DNA from: JBBQZP01 sp038207585
GTDB lineage: Bacteria; Pseudomonadota; Alphaproteobacteria; Rhodobacterales; Rhodobacteraceae
Direction of reading: 5' to 3'
Assembly (NCBI GenBank): GCA_038207585.1
Contig: JBBQZP010000010.1
Span: forward strand, 1-64,000
Length of the DNA: 64,000 nucleotides
Within the stretch, counting starts at the first letter, position 1. Each line of letters opens with the position of its first letter. A program made the translations under genes and the position numbers. Below, in pieces: positions 34,843-43,640 of the stretch. The notes beneath the pieces were generated by a model. It had not been told where the DNA came from and made no database searches. It saw nothing but the letters and a program-made list of their open reading frames with translations.

Positions 34843-35121
34843 ATGACCGACCGTATTCACCTGACCGGAACGCTGACCTGCGCAACTTCTGCCGATGCCG
34901 AAACGGTCACGCGGCTTTTGCCCGAACACATTCGCCTTAGCCGGGCCGAGGCGGGCTGCATCACCTTCAATGTCGTGCAGACCGCCCCGCTGATCTGGAC
35001 GCTGAACGAAACCTTCACAGACCTTGCCGCGTTCGAGGCGCATCAGGCGCGCACCAGCACGTCGGACTGGTTCGCCGCGACCCGCCACATCGCCCGCGAT
35101 TTCAAAGTGACCACGGAATAA
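34843..35121 (+). CDS. Antibiotic biosynthesis monooxygenase (ABM) domain protein
   Basis: This is a 92-residue ferredoxin-like fold protein with the ABM pattern: HIRLSRAEAGCITFNVVQ, then NETFTDLAAFEAHQARTSTS. Homologues act as quinol or haem monooxygenases or bind small signals. The ribosome site AAAAGGAGG lies close before ATG 34843. It follows guaA and precedes a DMT exporter by two bases, so it is probably part of that transcript. Confidence 0.82.
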   Translation: MTDRIHLTGTLTCATSADAETVTRLLPEHIRLSRAEAGCITFNVVQTAPLIWTLNETFTDLAAFEAHQARTSTSDWFAATRHIARDFKVTTE

Positions 35122-35123
35122 CG

Positions 35124-36035
35124 GTGAGCGACGCCCACCCTGCCCCCGTGCATCGCCCGCTTGCGGCAGCGCTTTGGATGATTGGCTCGGTTGTTTCGTT
35201 TTCGGCGATGGCGGTGGCCGGGCGGCAACTGGCCGGGCTGCACGACACATTCGAGATCATGCTCTGGCGGTCTGCCGTGGGATTCGTGATCGTGGTGTGC
35301 GCGGCCAGCCTGACGGGCCGCTGGAACCGGGTTCAGACAGCGCGGCTGGACACCCATCTGTTCCGGAACTTGTGCCATTTCACCGGACAAAACCTGTGGT
35401 TCTGGGCGCTGACCATGATCCCCCTCGCACAGGTGTTCGCGCTGGAGTTCACCTCGCCGCTGTGGGTGCTGCTGTTTTCACCCCTGTTTCTGGGCGAACC
35501 GCTGACGCGGAGCCGTCTGTTTTGTGCGGGCGTCGGGTTTGTCGGCATCCTGATTGTTGCACGGCCTGATTTCGGACATCTGGATGCCGGTGTTCTGGCG
35601 GCGGCGCTGGCTGCGGTGGCATTTGCCGGCACCAACATTCTGACCAAGAGGCTGACGCGCGACGAAGATACCGTCTCGATTCTGTTCTGGCTGACAGCGA
35701 TGCAGCTTTGCTTTGGTGTCGTTGCGGCGGGATATGACGGGCAGATCAAGCTGCCGACCACAACCACGCTGCCTTGGCTGTTGCTGATCGGGTGCTCGGG
35801 GGTGATGGCGCATCTGTGCCTGACGACGGCCCTTTCGCTTGCCTCGGCCTCGGTGGTGATGCCGGTTGATTTTGCCCGCCTTCCGGTTATCGCTGTGGTT
35901 GCGGCGCTGGTTTATGGCGAAAAGATCGACGCATGGGTCATTCTGGGCGGCGCGATCATCTTTGTTGCCAATTACCTGAACCTCAGGTCCGAAAACCGGG
36001 CCCGCAACGCACAGTCCGAAATGAAATTTTCGTGA
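35124..36035 (+). CDS. DMT-superfamily (EamA) transporter
   Basis: This is a 303-residue membrane protein with ten predicted helices in two EamA repeats. Family segments include HFTGQNLWFWALTMIPLAQ and LTTALSLASASVVMPVDFAR. It starts with GTG two bases after the ABM gene. EamA proteins export metabolites such as amino acids or take up small solutes; the substrate is unknown. Confidence 0.88.
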   Translation: MSDAHPAPVHRPLAAALWMIGSVVSFSAMAVAGRQLAGLHDTFEIMLWRSAVGFVIVVCAASLTGRWNRVQTARLDTHLFRNLCHFTGQNLWFWALTMIPLAQVFALEFTSPLWVLLFSPLFLGEPLTRSRLFCAGVGFVGILIVARPDFGHLDAGVLAAALAAVAFAGTNILTKRLTRDEDTVSILFWLTAMQLCFGVVAAGYDGQIKLPTTTTLPWLLLIGCSGVMAHLCLTTALSLASASVVMPVDFARLPVIAVVAALVYGEKIDAWVILGGAIIFVANYLNLRSENRARNAQSEMKFS

Positions 36036-36121
36036 CGCGGCGTCATTGATTGACCCGATTCGGGCTGCGGCATACCATCGCAGTAATCGGGGAGGATGCC
36101 CGGTCTTTTGATGTATCGGGG

Positions 36122-37240
36122 ATGAGGAATATGAAAAGAACAGGTCTGGCCATCGCGGCTATGATGATGACGACCGCTGCTGCACAGGCTGGCGGGATCG
36201 ACCGCTCCGGGCAATCCATCGGCGTGTTGTTCGAACAGGGTCGTTATGTCGAGCTGTCGTTCGGGCAGGTAATGCCGTCTGTTTCGGGCAGCGACGTGGC
36301 GGCGTTTGGCGGCGGGGCATCAGGGTCAGTCGGGCGCGATTACACCCTGGGCACGCTGGCCGTGAAGCTTGATTTCAACGACCGCCTGTCAGGTGCCGTG
36401 ATCCTGGAGCAGCCCTACGGCGCGGATGTGGTCTATGATGCGACCTCGGTCGCACTGGGCGGCACGATTGCCAATGCTGACGCAACCTCGCTGACGGCGC
36501 TTTTGCGCTACAAATTCGATGGCGGATTTTCGGTCCATGGCGGCGTCAAGGCGCAGCGGTCCTCGGCCGAGATCGAGTTGCGCGGGCTGGCTTATGGCGG
36601 GGTGAATGGCTACCGGGTGGAATTGTCGGATGACACGGGCTACGGATACGTTGCCGGTGTGGCCTATGAAAAGCCGGAAATCGCCCTGCGTGTGGCACTG
36701 ACCTACAATTCGGTCGTCAAGCACAAGTTCGACACGCTGGAAACGCTGAACGGTGTGCCGATCGGTGTGACGCCGACCAATGTCGAAACTCCGCAATCGG
36801 TCAGCCTTGATGCGCAAAGCGGTGTGGCCAAAGACACGCTGGTGTTCGGCCAGATCAAATGGACGAACTGGAGCAACTTCAAGCTGGAGCCTGCCAGCTT
36901 TTCGGCCGCAACTGGCGGCGGCCTGATTGATCTGGATGATGTGATGACCTACACCATCGGCGTGGGACGGAAGTTCAACGACACTTGGGCTGGTGCGGCA
37001 TCGCTCAGCTATGAAAAGAAGAACAGCCCGCTCGTGTCACCTCTGGCACCGACCAACGGGCGCATCGGCGTGACGCTGGCCGCGATCTATACCCGCGACA
37101 ACATGAAGATCACGACCGGCATCAACTACACCAAACTGGGCAATGCGCAGCCTGAAACCGGCACTCCCGATACCGCGCGGGCCGAGTTCACGAACAACGA
37201 CGCGCTGGGCATTGGCGTCAAGGTCGGCTTCACGTTCTGA
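36122..37240 (+). CDS. OmpP1/FadL-type outer-membrane transport protein
   Basis: This is a 372-residue protein with a signal peptide (MKRTGLAIAAMMMTTAAAQA) and an amphipathic beta-strand pattern throughout. It ends in a C-terminal phenylalanine (GIGVKVGFTF), as expected for an outer-membrane barrel. The strands LAVKLDFNDRLSGAVILEQP and ALLRYKFDGGFSVHGGVKAQ resemble FadL-family porins, which admit fatty acids or aromatic hydrocarbons. Either ATG 36122 or ATG 36131 could be the start; both have weak ribosome sites. A terminator follows and the gene is probably monocistronic. Confidence 0.8.
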   Translation: MRNMKRTGLAIAAMMMTTAAAQAGGIDRSGQSIGVLFEQGRYVELSFGQVMPSVSGSDVAAFGGGASGSVGRDYTLGTLAVKLDFNDRLSGAVILEQPYGADVVYDATSVALGGTIANADATSLTALLRYKFDGGFSVHGGVKAQRSSAEIELRGLAYGGVNGYRVELSDDTGYGYVAGVAYEKPEIALRVALTYNSVVKHKFDTLETLNGVPIGVTPTNVETPQSVSLDAQSGVAKDTLVFGQIKWTNWSNFKLEPASFSAATGGGLIDLDDVMTYTIGVGRKFNDTWAGAASLSYEKKNSPLVSPLAPTNGRIGVTLAAIYTRDNMKITTGINYTKLGNAQPETGTPDTARAEFTNNDALGIGVKVGFTF

Positions 37241-37258
37241 TCTTTGATGAACCGCTAT

Positions 37259-37289
37259 CAAAGGCCCGTCGGTGACGGGGCTTTTTTTG
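37259..37289 (+). terminator. Rho-independent terminator after the FadL-type porin
   Basis: AAGGCCCGTC and GACGGGGCTT pair with one G-G mismatch around GGT, followed directly by a seven-T run. Confidence 0.85.
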
Positions 37290-37336
37290 TCATGTTCCGG
37301 GTCGCGGACCGCGCCGCTGCAAGATAATGCCGCACC

Positions 37337-38251
37337 ATGACCGATCAACGCACCATCCCCGCCCGCGCCTGGGCCGAGCTTTTGCTTCTGGCCCCGATCT
37401 GGGGCGCATCCTTTCTTTGTAACCGCATCGCCCTGCAGGACATCGGCGTGTTCAGCGTGGTCGCCCTGCGGGTTGGGGGTGCGGCGATCATCCTGTGGGC
37501 CTATGTTCTGGCGCGCGGATTGCCCCTGCCCCGGTCATGGCGCGTCTGGGTCGCGTTCGGCGTCATGGGCGTTCTGAACAACGTGATCCCGTTTTCGCTT
37601 ATCACCTGGGGGCAGTTGACGATTCCGTCAGGCCTTGCCTCGATCCTGAACGCGTTTACCGCCATTCTGGGCGTGCTGGTCGCCTCTGTCGCTTTCCGGG
37701 ATGAACGGCTGACCCCAAAGCGGCTGGCGGGTGTGGCTTTGGGCTTTGCCGGGGTGGTCACGGTGATCGGACCTGCCGCGCTGACCAAGCTGGACCTGAC
37801 GTCGCTTTCGCAACTGGCGCTGATCGGGGCGTCGCTGTCCTATGCGTTTGCGGGCAGTTGGGCGCGGGCGTCGTTTCGCGGTCTGGCCCCGCAGGTTGCG
37901 GCGGCGGGGATGCTGAGCGCGTCGAGCCTGATCATGCTGCCCCTGGCATTCTGGACCGACGGCCTGCCGGGGTTGCATCACGGCCCGCAGGTCTGGGCGG
38001 CGGTGGCCTATCTTGCGGTGCTGGCGACGGCGTTGGCCTACCTGCTTTACTACCGCGTGCTGGCAATGGCGGGTGCCGGCAACCTAAGCCTTGTGACGCT
38101 GCTGGTTGCCCCCGTCGCCATTATCCTTGGCGCAGTTGTCTTCGGCGAGGCGTTGCCGCTACGGGCTTTTGCAGGCTTTGCGCTGCTCGCTTTGGGCCTG
38201 CTGGTGCTGGATGGCCGGGTCTGGACCGCCCTTCGCGCAAATTTCGCGTGA
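37337..38251 (+). CDS. DMT-superfamily (EamA) transporter
   Basis: This is a 304-residue membrane protein with ten predicted helices. It has the opening LLLAPIWGASFLCNRIAL and, in the second repeat, ATALAYLLYYRVLAMAGAGN and FGEALPLRAFAGFALLALGL. This subgroup resembles RhaT/EamA-type exporters; the substrate is unknown. It is distinct in sequence from the transporter at 35124. An unknown ATPase gene follows after 48 bases. Confidence 0.88.
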   Translation: MTDQRTIPARAWAELLLLAPIWGASFLCNRIALQDIGVFSVVALRVGGAAIILWAYVLARGLPLPRSWRVWVAFGVMGVLNNVIPFSLITWGQLTIPSGLASILNAFTAILGVLVASVAFRDERLTPKRLAGVALGFAGVVTVIGPAALTKLDLTSLSQLALIGASLSYAFAGSWARASFRGLAPQVAAAGMLSASSLIMLPLAFWTDGLPGLHHGPQVWAAVAYLAVLATALAYLLYYRVLAMAGAGNLSLVTLLVAPVAIILGAVVFGEALPLRAFAGFALLALGLLVLDGRVWTALRANFA

Positions 38252-38299
38252 AACCCGACGCCAACGCCTGTAACACCAACCCGAGGCAGGAGAGCGGCG

Positions 38300-39163
38300 A
38301 TGATCTACAAGACCGGGGCGGACTGGGCGGCGGCGGGCAGCAAAAAGGTGCTGCTTTTCGGCATGTCGGGCTTGGGGAAAACCTATCTGGCCAATATGAT
38401 GCGCGATGCGGGCGGCTGGTTCCATTACTCGGTCGATTACCGGATCGGCACGCGGTATATGGGCGAATACATCGCCGACAACTTCAAGCGCGAGGCGATG
38501 CGCGTGCCCTTCCTGCGCGAACTTCTGATGACCGACAGCGTTTATATCGCGTCCAACATCACCTTCGACAATCTGGCGCCGCTTTCCACCTATCTGGGCA
38601 AGCCGGGCGATCCCGCGAAGGGCGGCCTTAGCCTTGCGGAATACGAGATCCGGCAGGATCAGCACCGTGTCGCCGAAGTGTCGGCCCTGCTGGATGCGCC
38701 CCGCTTTGCAACGCGCGCGCAGGATATCTATGGCTATGACAATTTTGTGTGCGATTCCGGCGGGTCGATCTGCGAGGTGGTGGACCCCGCCGATCCCGCC
38801 GACCCGGTTCTGACCCAGCTTTCGGCGAACATGCTGATGGTCTGGATCAAGGGGTCTGACGCCCATACCGCCGAACTGATCCGCCGGTTCGATCGCGCGC
38901 CAAAGCCGATGTATTACCAGCCCGCCTTTTTGCATGCCGCGTGGGCCGAGCATCTGGCCGTGCAGAACTGCACAGAAAGCCAAGTCGACCCCGACGCCTT
39001 CGTGCGCTTTACCTATGCCCGCGCTTTGGCCCATCGCCAGCCGCGTTACGCCGCAATGGCAAAGTGGGGCGTCACCGTCACGGCCGAGGATGTGGCGCAG
39101 GTGCGTGACATGGCGGGGCTGACCGCCTTGATCGCCAAAGCCATCGACGCGCCTGCCGCTTGA
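38300..39163 (+). CDS. P-loop ATPase of unknown function
   Basis: This is a 287-residue cytoplasmic protein with Walker A GMSGLGKT at about residues 21-28 and SIYASN-like hydrophobic strands after it. CDSGGSICEVVDP near residue 155 is the second conserved-looking motif. Residues 30-60 (GGWFHYSVDYRIGTRYMGEY) are aromatic-rich. There is no helicase, GTPase or kinase signature that I can name. A GGAG ribosome site precedes ATG 38300. It stands between a DMT exporter and metA, which does not suggest a function. Confidence 0.7.
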   Translation: MIYKTGADWAAAGSKKVLLFGMSGLGKTYLANMMRDAGGWFHYSVDYRIGTRYMGEYIADNFKREAMRVPFLRELLMTDSVYIASNITFDNLAPLSTYLGKPGDPAKGGLSLAEYEIRQDQHRVAEVSALLDAPRFATRAQDIYGYDNFVCDSGGSICEVVDPADPADPVLTQLSANMLMVWIKGSDAHTAELIRRFDRAPKPMYYQPAFLHAAWAEHLAVQNCTESQVDPDAFVRFTYARALAHRQPRYAAMAKWGVTVTAEDVAQVRDMAGLTALIAKAIDAPAA

Positions 39164-39214
39164 ACCCTGCGGCCCCGTGCCATAGGTAACCGCTTCCCCA
39201 GACCCGAGAGCATC

Positions 39215-40132
39215 ATGCCCATCACCCTGCCCGAAACCCTGCCCGCCTTTACCGTTCTGCGGAACGAAGGCGTCATGGTGATGACGCCCGAACGGGCAGA
39301 GACGCAGGAAATCCGCCCGCTGCGCATTGGCCTTCTGAACCTGATGCCCAAGAAAATTCAGACCGAAAACCAGTTTGCCCGTCTGATCGGGGCCACGCCG
39401 TTGCAGATTGACCTGCACCTGATCCGCATGTCCGACCACACCTCGCGCAACACCGCAGCCGAGCATATGGAAGAATTTTACCGCACCTTTCAGGAGGTGA
39501 AGTCCGAACGCTTTGACGGTCTGATCATCACCGGCGCGCCCATCGAACACCTGCCGTTTGTCGAGGTGACCTATTGGGACGAGCTGCTGGAGGTGATGGA
39601 TTGGACGCAAACCAACGTGCATTCCACCTTTGGCGTCTGCTGGGGTGGGATGGCGATGATCAACCATTTCCACGGCGTTGCAAAACACATGCTTGATGCC
39701 AAAGCCTTCGGCTGTTTCCGCCAGCGCAATCTTGTGCCCGCCTCGCCCTTCCTGCGCGGCTTTTCGGATGATCTGGTGACGCCCGTGTCGCGCTGGACCG
39801 AAATGCGGCAGGCCGAGATTTCGGCGGTACCGGGGCTGACAACGCTGCTGGGCAACCCGCTGACCGGCCCGTGTCTGGTCGATGATCCTGCGCACCGTGC
39901 GCTTTATATCTTTGATCACATGGAATACGACAGCGACACGCTGAAACAGGAATATGACCGCGATGTTGCGACAGGAACGCCGATCAACGTGCCGCTGAAT
40001 TACTATCCCGATGACAATCCCGCGAATGCGCCCCTGAACCGGTGGAGAAGCCACGCGCACCTTCTATATGGTAACTGGATCAACGAGATATATCAGACCA
40101 CACCCTATGACCTTGCCCAGATTGGCGCTTAG
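39215..40132 (+). CDS. metA: Homoserine O-acyltransferase MetA
   Basis: This is a 305-residue MetA-family enzyme of methionine synthesis. It has LRIGLLNLMPKKIQTENQFA, the LITGAPIEHLPFVEVTYW region, the catalytic Cys in TFGVCWGGMAM (about residue 142) and the base His in YIFDHMEYDSDTL. MetA enzymes can use succinyl- or acetyl-CoA; the residue that decides this was not judged, so the acyl donor is left open. Its end overlaps the next gene's start by 26 bases. Confidence 0.93.
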   Translation: MPITLPETLPAFTVLRNEGVMVMTPERAETQEIRPLRIGLLNLMPKKIQTENQFARLIGATPLQIDLHLIRMSDHTSRNTAAEHMEEFYRTFQEVKSERFDGLIITGAPIEHLPFVEVTYWDELLEVMDWTQTNVHSTFGVCWGGMAMINHFHGVAKHMLDAKAFGCFRQRNLVPASPFLRGFSDDLVTPVSRWTEMRQAEISAVPGLTTLLGNPLTGPCLVDDPAHRALYIFDHMEYDSDTLKQEYDRDVATGTPINVPLNYYPDDNPANAPLNRWRSHAHLLYGNWINEIYQTTPYDLAQIGA

Positions 40133-41069
40133 CCTCATCCTTGCTGCCTCTGTCGTTGCTGGCTGTGCCGGTGTTGGCAAGATAGCCTCTGACCGCGAGG
40201 CGCAGGCGAACCGGGAATACCCGCCCATCGGTCAGATCCTGACGGTAGACGGCGTCAAGGTTCATGCCTTTGTCGCGGGCTCCGGGCCCGATCTGGTGCT
40301 GCTGCACGGGGCCAGTGGCAACCTGCGCGACTTCACCTTTTCGATGGTCGACAAGTTGAAGGGCCGTTATCGCGTCATAGCCTTTGACCGCCCCGGTCTG
40401 GGCTGGACCGGCGATCTGGGGGATCAGACCACCAGCATCACCGCGCAGGCCAAACTGCTGCACGATGCTGCGGACCAGCTTGGGGTCAAACGCCCGATTG
40501 TTCTGGGCCACAGCTATGGTGGGGCGATTGCAATGGCATGGGGTGTGGCCGACCCTGATAACACGGCGGCGCTGGTGATCGTGTCTGGTGCCACGATGCC
40601 GTGGGAGGGGGGCTTGGGGGCGGCGAATGCCGTGACCGCCAGTGCGCTGGGCGGTGTTACCGTGGTGCCGCTGATCACCGCCTTTGTCAGCGACGCCACC
40701 GCACGCAAAGAGGTTGCGGGCATCTTTGACCCTGCCACGCCGCCCGCCGGATATGCCGACTACATCGGCATCGGCCTGACCCTGCGACGCGACAGTTTCC
40801 GCTATAACGCGCAGCAGGTGGCGGCGCTGAAACAGCAGATCCTTGATCTGAAACCCAGTTATCCCACGCTGAAAATGCCCATCGAGTTGATCCACGGCGA
40901 TGCCGACACCATCGTGCCATTGGCGGTGCATGCACGGCCCCTGTCGGAACTGCTGGAGAACGCGCATCTGACCGTGCTGCCCGGCGCGGGCCACATGCCG
41001 CACCACTCAAACGAGGCGGATGTGATCGCCGCCATCGACCGCGCCGCCACCCGTGCCGCATTGCGCTGA
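40107..41069 (+). CDS. Alpha/beta-hydrolase lipoprotein
   Basis: This is a 320-residue hydrolase with a lipoprotein signal: hydrophobic helix at about residues 5-18 and lipobox VAGC near residues 17-20. The alpha/beta-hydrolase fold follows, with the oxyanion segment LLHGASGNLRDF, nucleophile elbow GHSYGGA (serine near residue 135), Asp in HGDADTIVP and His in GAGHMPHHS. It is probably anchored in the periplasm and acts on esters, but the substrate is unknown. The start lies inside the end of metA. Confidence 0.85.
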   Translation: MTLPRLALSLILAASVVAGCAGVGKIASDREAQANREYPPIGQILTVDGVKVHAFVAGSGPDLVLLHGASGNLRDFTFSMVDKLKGRYRVIAFDRPGLGWTGDLGDQTTSITAQAKLLHDAADQLGVKRPIVLGHSYGGAIAMAWGVADPDNTAALVIVSGATMPWEGGLGAANAVTASALGGVTVVPLITAFVSDATARKEVAGIFDPATPPAGYADYIGIGLTLRRDSFRYNAQQVAALKQQILDLKPSYPTLKMPIELIHGDADTIVPLAVHARPLSELLENAHLTVLPGAGHMPHHSNEADVIAAIDRAATRAALR

Positions 41070-41115
41070 CCGCGCTAATCGCCATACTGGCCGCCACAAC
41101 ATCAAGGAGGCGGGA

Positions 41116-41988
41116 ATGGATCTTCCCTTTGACGGCGCGATCAGCGCTTTTTTCAAGGACAAGGCCCCCAAGGCGGTGCGCAAGGCGATTGAAAAGGCGG
41201 GCAAAGATACCATTCTGTCCGCTTCGTTCCCCTACTCTGAGGAAATGAAGGGCAAGGACTACGATGCCGTGATGGCTGGCCTGCAGCGCCAACTTGTGCG
41301 CCTGTTGTTGGATGTGAAAACCACCGGCAAACGGATCGTCGTGCTGTTCGAAGGCCGGGATGCTGCGGGAAAGGGCGGCGCGATTGATGCCATGCGGGAA
41401 AACTTCAATCCGCGCGTGGCTTCTGTGGCGGCTCTTTCAAAGCCCTCGGACCGCGAGGCGGCGCAATGGTATTTCCAGCGCTACGTCGATTATCTGCCTG
41501 CGGCCGGCGAAATCGTGATGTTCGACCGCAGCTGGTATAACCGCGCCGTTGTGGAGCCCGTGTTCGGCTTTTGCACGATTGAACAGAAAGAAGCGTTCTT
41601 TCATCAGCTTCCCGCGTTTGAACGGATGCTGGTTGATGACGGGATCACGCTGGTGAAACTGTGGCTCAACGTGGGGCAAGCCGAGCAGTTGCGCCGGTTT
41701 CTGGACCGTGAGAAAGACCCGCTGAAACAGTGGAAGCTCAGCCTGATCGACATTGATGGACTGCAGAAATGGGATGCCTACTCTGCCGCGATTGACGACA
41801 TGCTCAAACGCAGCAACGTGCTGCCGGCACTTTGGACGGTGATCCGGTCTGATGACAAGAAACGTGCCCGCATTGCAGCAATTCAGACGCTGCTGAACGC
41901 GGTCGAATTCAAGGGCAAGGACCCGGCGGTTATCGGCACGATAGATCCGCAGATCTGTGGTGGCCCGGATATGTGGTCGCCCGAATAG
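41116..41988 (+). CDS. ppk2: Polyphosphate kinase 2
   Basis: This is a 290-residue PPK2-family enzyme that transfers phosphate between polyphosphate and nucleotides. Walker A is GRDAAGKGGAID near residue 85 and Walker B is MFDRSWYNRA near residue 136, with the lid RFLDREKDPLKQWKLS. Length and single-domain form fit the class that phosphorylates nucleoside diphosphates. AAGGAGG (41104-41110) sets the start at 41116. A TetR regulator follows one base later. Confidence 0.93.
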   Translation: MDLPFDGAISAFFKDKAPKAVRKAIEKAGKDTILSASFPYSEEMKGKDYDAVMAGLQRQLVRLLLDVKTTGKRIVVLFEGRDAAGKGGAIDAMRENFNPRVASVAALSKPSDREAAQWYFQRYVDYLPAAGEIVMFDRSWYNRAVVEPVFGFCTIEQKEAFFHQLPAFERMLVDDGITLVKLWLNVGQAEQLRRFLDREKDPLKQWKLSLIDIDGLQKWDAYSAAIDDMLKRSNVLPALWTVIRSDDKKRARIAAIQTLLNAVEFKGKDPAVIGTIDPQICGGPDMWSPE

Positions 41989-41989
41989 A

Positions 41990-42625
41990 ATGAAACGCGG
42001 CTATCATCACGGCAATCTGCGGCAGGCCTTGGTCGATGCGGCGCTGGGCCTGATCGCCGAGAAAGGCCCGCAAGGGTTCACCCTGTCCGAGGCGGCAAAG
42101 GCGGCAGACGTGACCCCCGCCGCCGTCTACCGCCACTTCGCGGGCCGCGATGAGTTAATGGCCGAGGTGGCGCGGCAGGGCTATGACATTTTCGCCGCCC
42201 TGATGGAATTCGCCTATGACGAGGGCCGCCCCACCGCACTGGCCGCGTTCGAGGCGACGGGGCGGGCCTATCTGGCCTTTGCGCGGAAATATCCGGGGCA
42301 TTACATGGCGATGTTCGAAAGTGGGTTGTCGCTGAATGCACACCCCGAACTTGCCAATGTCGCCGCCAAGGCGCGCGGGGTTCTGGAACGCGCGGCCGAA
42401 ACGCTGTCGCAGCACATTCCGGCAGGGAAACGCCCGCCACCGTCGATGTTTTCAGCCCATATCTGGGCGATGAGTCATGGCGTGGTGGAATTGTTCGCGC
42501 GCGGCGCACCCGGCGCAAAAAGTCCCTTCGCGCCCGAAGATCTGCTGGAGGCGGGGATCGGGATCTATCTGCGCGGCCTTGGGCTTTTGCCCCCCGACGA
42601 TGCGCCCAAACAACCGCTTCAGTAA
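41990..42625 (+). CDS. TetR/AcrR family transcriptional regulator
   Basis: This is a 211-residue regulator with an N-terminal TetR helix-turn-helix (residues 8-55, including GFTLSEAAKAADVTPAAVYR and HFAGRDEL) and a TetR C-terminal ligand domain. Its start is one base after the ppk2 stop, so the two are probably co-transcribed and it may control ppk2 or the nearby transporter. Its stop overlaps the convergent KpsS-like gene by seven bases. Confidence 0.88.
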   Translation: MKRGYHHGNLRQALVDAALGLIAEKGPQGFTLSEAAKAADVTPAAVYRHFAGRDELMAEVARQGYDIFAALMEFAYDEGRPTALAAFEATGRAYLAFARKYPGHYMAMFESGLSLNAHPELANVAAKARGVLERAAETLSQHIPAGKRPPPSMFSAHIWAMSHGVVELFARGAPGAKSPFAPEDLLEAGIGIYLRGLGLLPPDDAPKQPLQ

Positions 42626-43638
42626 AACCCGCGCGCCTCGGCGTCGGCCCACGCATAGCCCTTGGCGTGAATAGCCTCCAGCATCTGCGGCAGGCTGGCG
42701 GCCTGATCGGTGATGCAGTTCTGCTTCAGAAACCACGTCACATACTTCGCATAGGGCCAGTCGCGCGCCATGGTGGCGGCCATCGCATCGGCCATTTTTG
42801 CGGGGTCGGTCAGGGTGACGGCGTTGTGGTGAAAATCGGTCTGGCCGCACAGAACCACCGGGGTTTTATGCAGGAAAGACTCGAACCCCACGGCAGACGT
42901 GACCGTAATGGCACAATCCGCTGCTGCCAGCAGATCATGGATGCTGGCCCCCGTGACATGCACGCCCTGCCCCGGCGTGTGGTGGCGTTGCAACGCTTGC
43001 ACCTCGTCCAGCGTATTGTTGGGGTGCGGCTTGATATAGACGGGGCGGCCGCCCCTTGCGGCAATCGCGGCCTTAACCATCTGCGGCACGCTCAGGTGAT
43101 GCAGATGATGGCGCGGGGCTTTGAAATCCTGTGCGAAAACGGCAATGCAGCCCTTTTGGATCGCCGCGCCGCGCGGTTCCTGTTCGAACTTGGTCAGGTT
43201 TGCATCGACAAATTGCAGGCGCAGTTTGGCAAGGAACTTTTCCGCAAAGGCCGCCGACATCGGGCGCGGATCAAAGAGGCGCAGCCGGTGGGTCGAATTG
43301 TTTCGCGTTGCCACCTCGTCGAAATACCAAAAGCCGCGCAGATAGCTGGGCACGCAGTGGAACACGCCTGCGCCAAACTGCGGGCGGTCCTCCATGAAGA
43401 TGTGCAGATGGCGCGGGTCGGGGGCCAGATCGTGACTAATGGCGGCATAGGCCACCACCTCGATATTGATCCCCTGCGTTTCGGCATGGGCGATCAGCGC
43501 CGACAACAGCCGGAACTTGCCGCCAATCAACGAGGCCGCCAGCTTGTCACGCGCATGAAAGAACAGCGTCGGCGGCAGGATCGACAGATCGCGCGCGGCC
43601 AGCCATTCTGCCGTGCGCAAAGGCAGCGGGGCGTCCAT
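42619..43638 (-). CDS. KpsS/LipB-type capsular polysaccharide synthesis protein
   Basis: This is a 339-residue protein with features of the capsule synthesis family of KpsS and KpsC: YIKPHPNNTLDEV near residue 205 and TSAVGFESFLHKTPVVLCG near residue 245, typical of Kdo-transferase-like glycosyltransferases. KpsS adds Kdo to the lipid anchor of group 2 capsules. The start at 43638 lies two bases after the potA-type stop, so it is probably translated from the transporter transcript. It fits the kpsT, kpsE and kdsA genes 9 kb away. Confidence 0.72.
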   Translation of the reverse strand: MDAPLPLRTAEWLAARDLSILPPTLFFHARDKLAASLIGGKFRLLSALIAHAETQGINIEVVAYAAISHDLAPDPRHLHIFMEDRPQFGAGVFHCVPSYLRGFWYFDEVATRNNSTHRLRLFDPRPMSAAFAEKFLAKLRLQFVDANLTKFEQEPRGAAIQKGCIAVFAQDFKAPRHHLHHLSVPQMVKAAIAARGGRPVYIKPHPNNTLDEVQALQRHHTPGQGVHVTGASIHDLLAAADCAITVTSAVGFESFLHKTPVVLCGQTDFHHNAVTLTDPAKMADAMAATMARDWPYAKYVTWFLKQNCITDQAASLPQMLEAIHAKGYAWADAEARGFY

Positions 43639-43640
43639 GA

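Noticed and set aside
38159..40060. A 633-codon open frame on the minus strand opposite the DMT transporter, ATPase and metA genes
   Set aside because: It is antisense to three well-supported genes, has no recognisable domain and is rich in His, Gln and Arg, typical of reverse-frame reading in GC-rich DNA.
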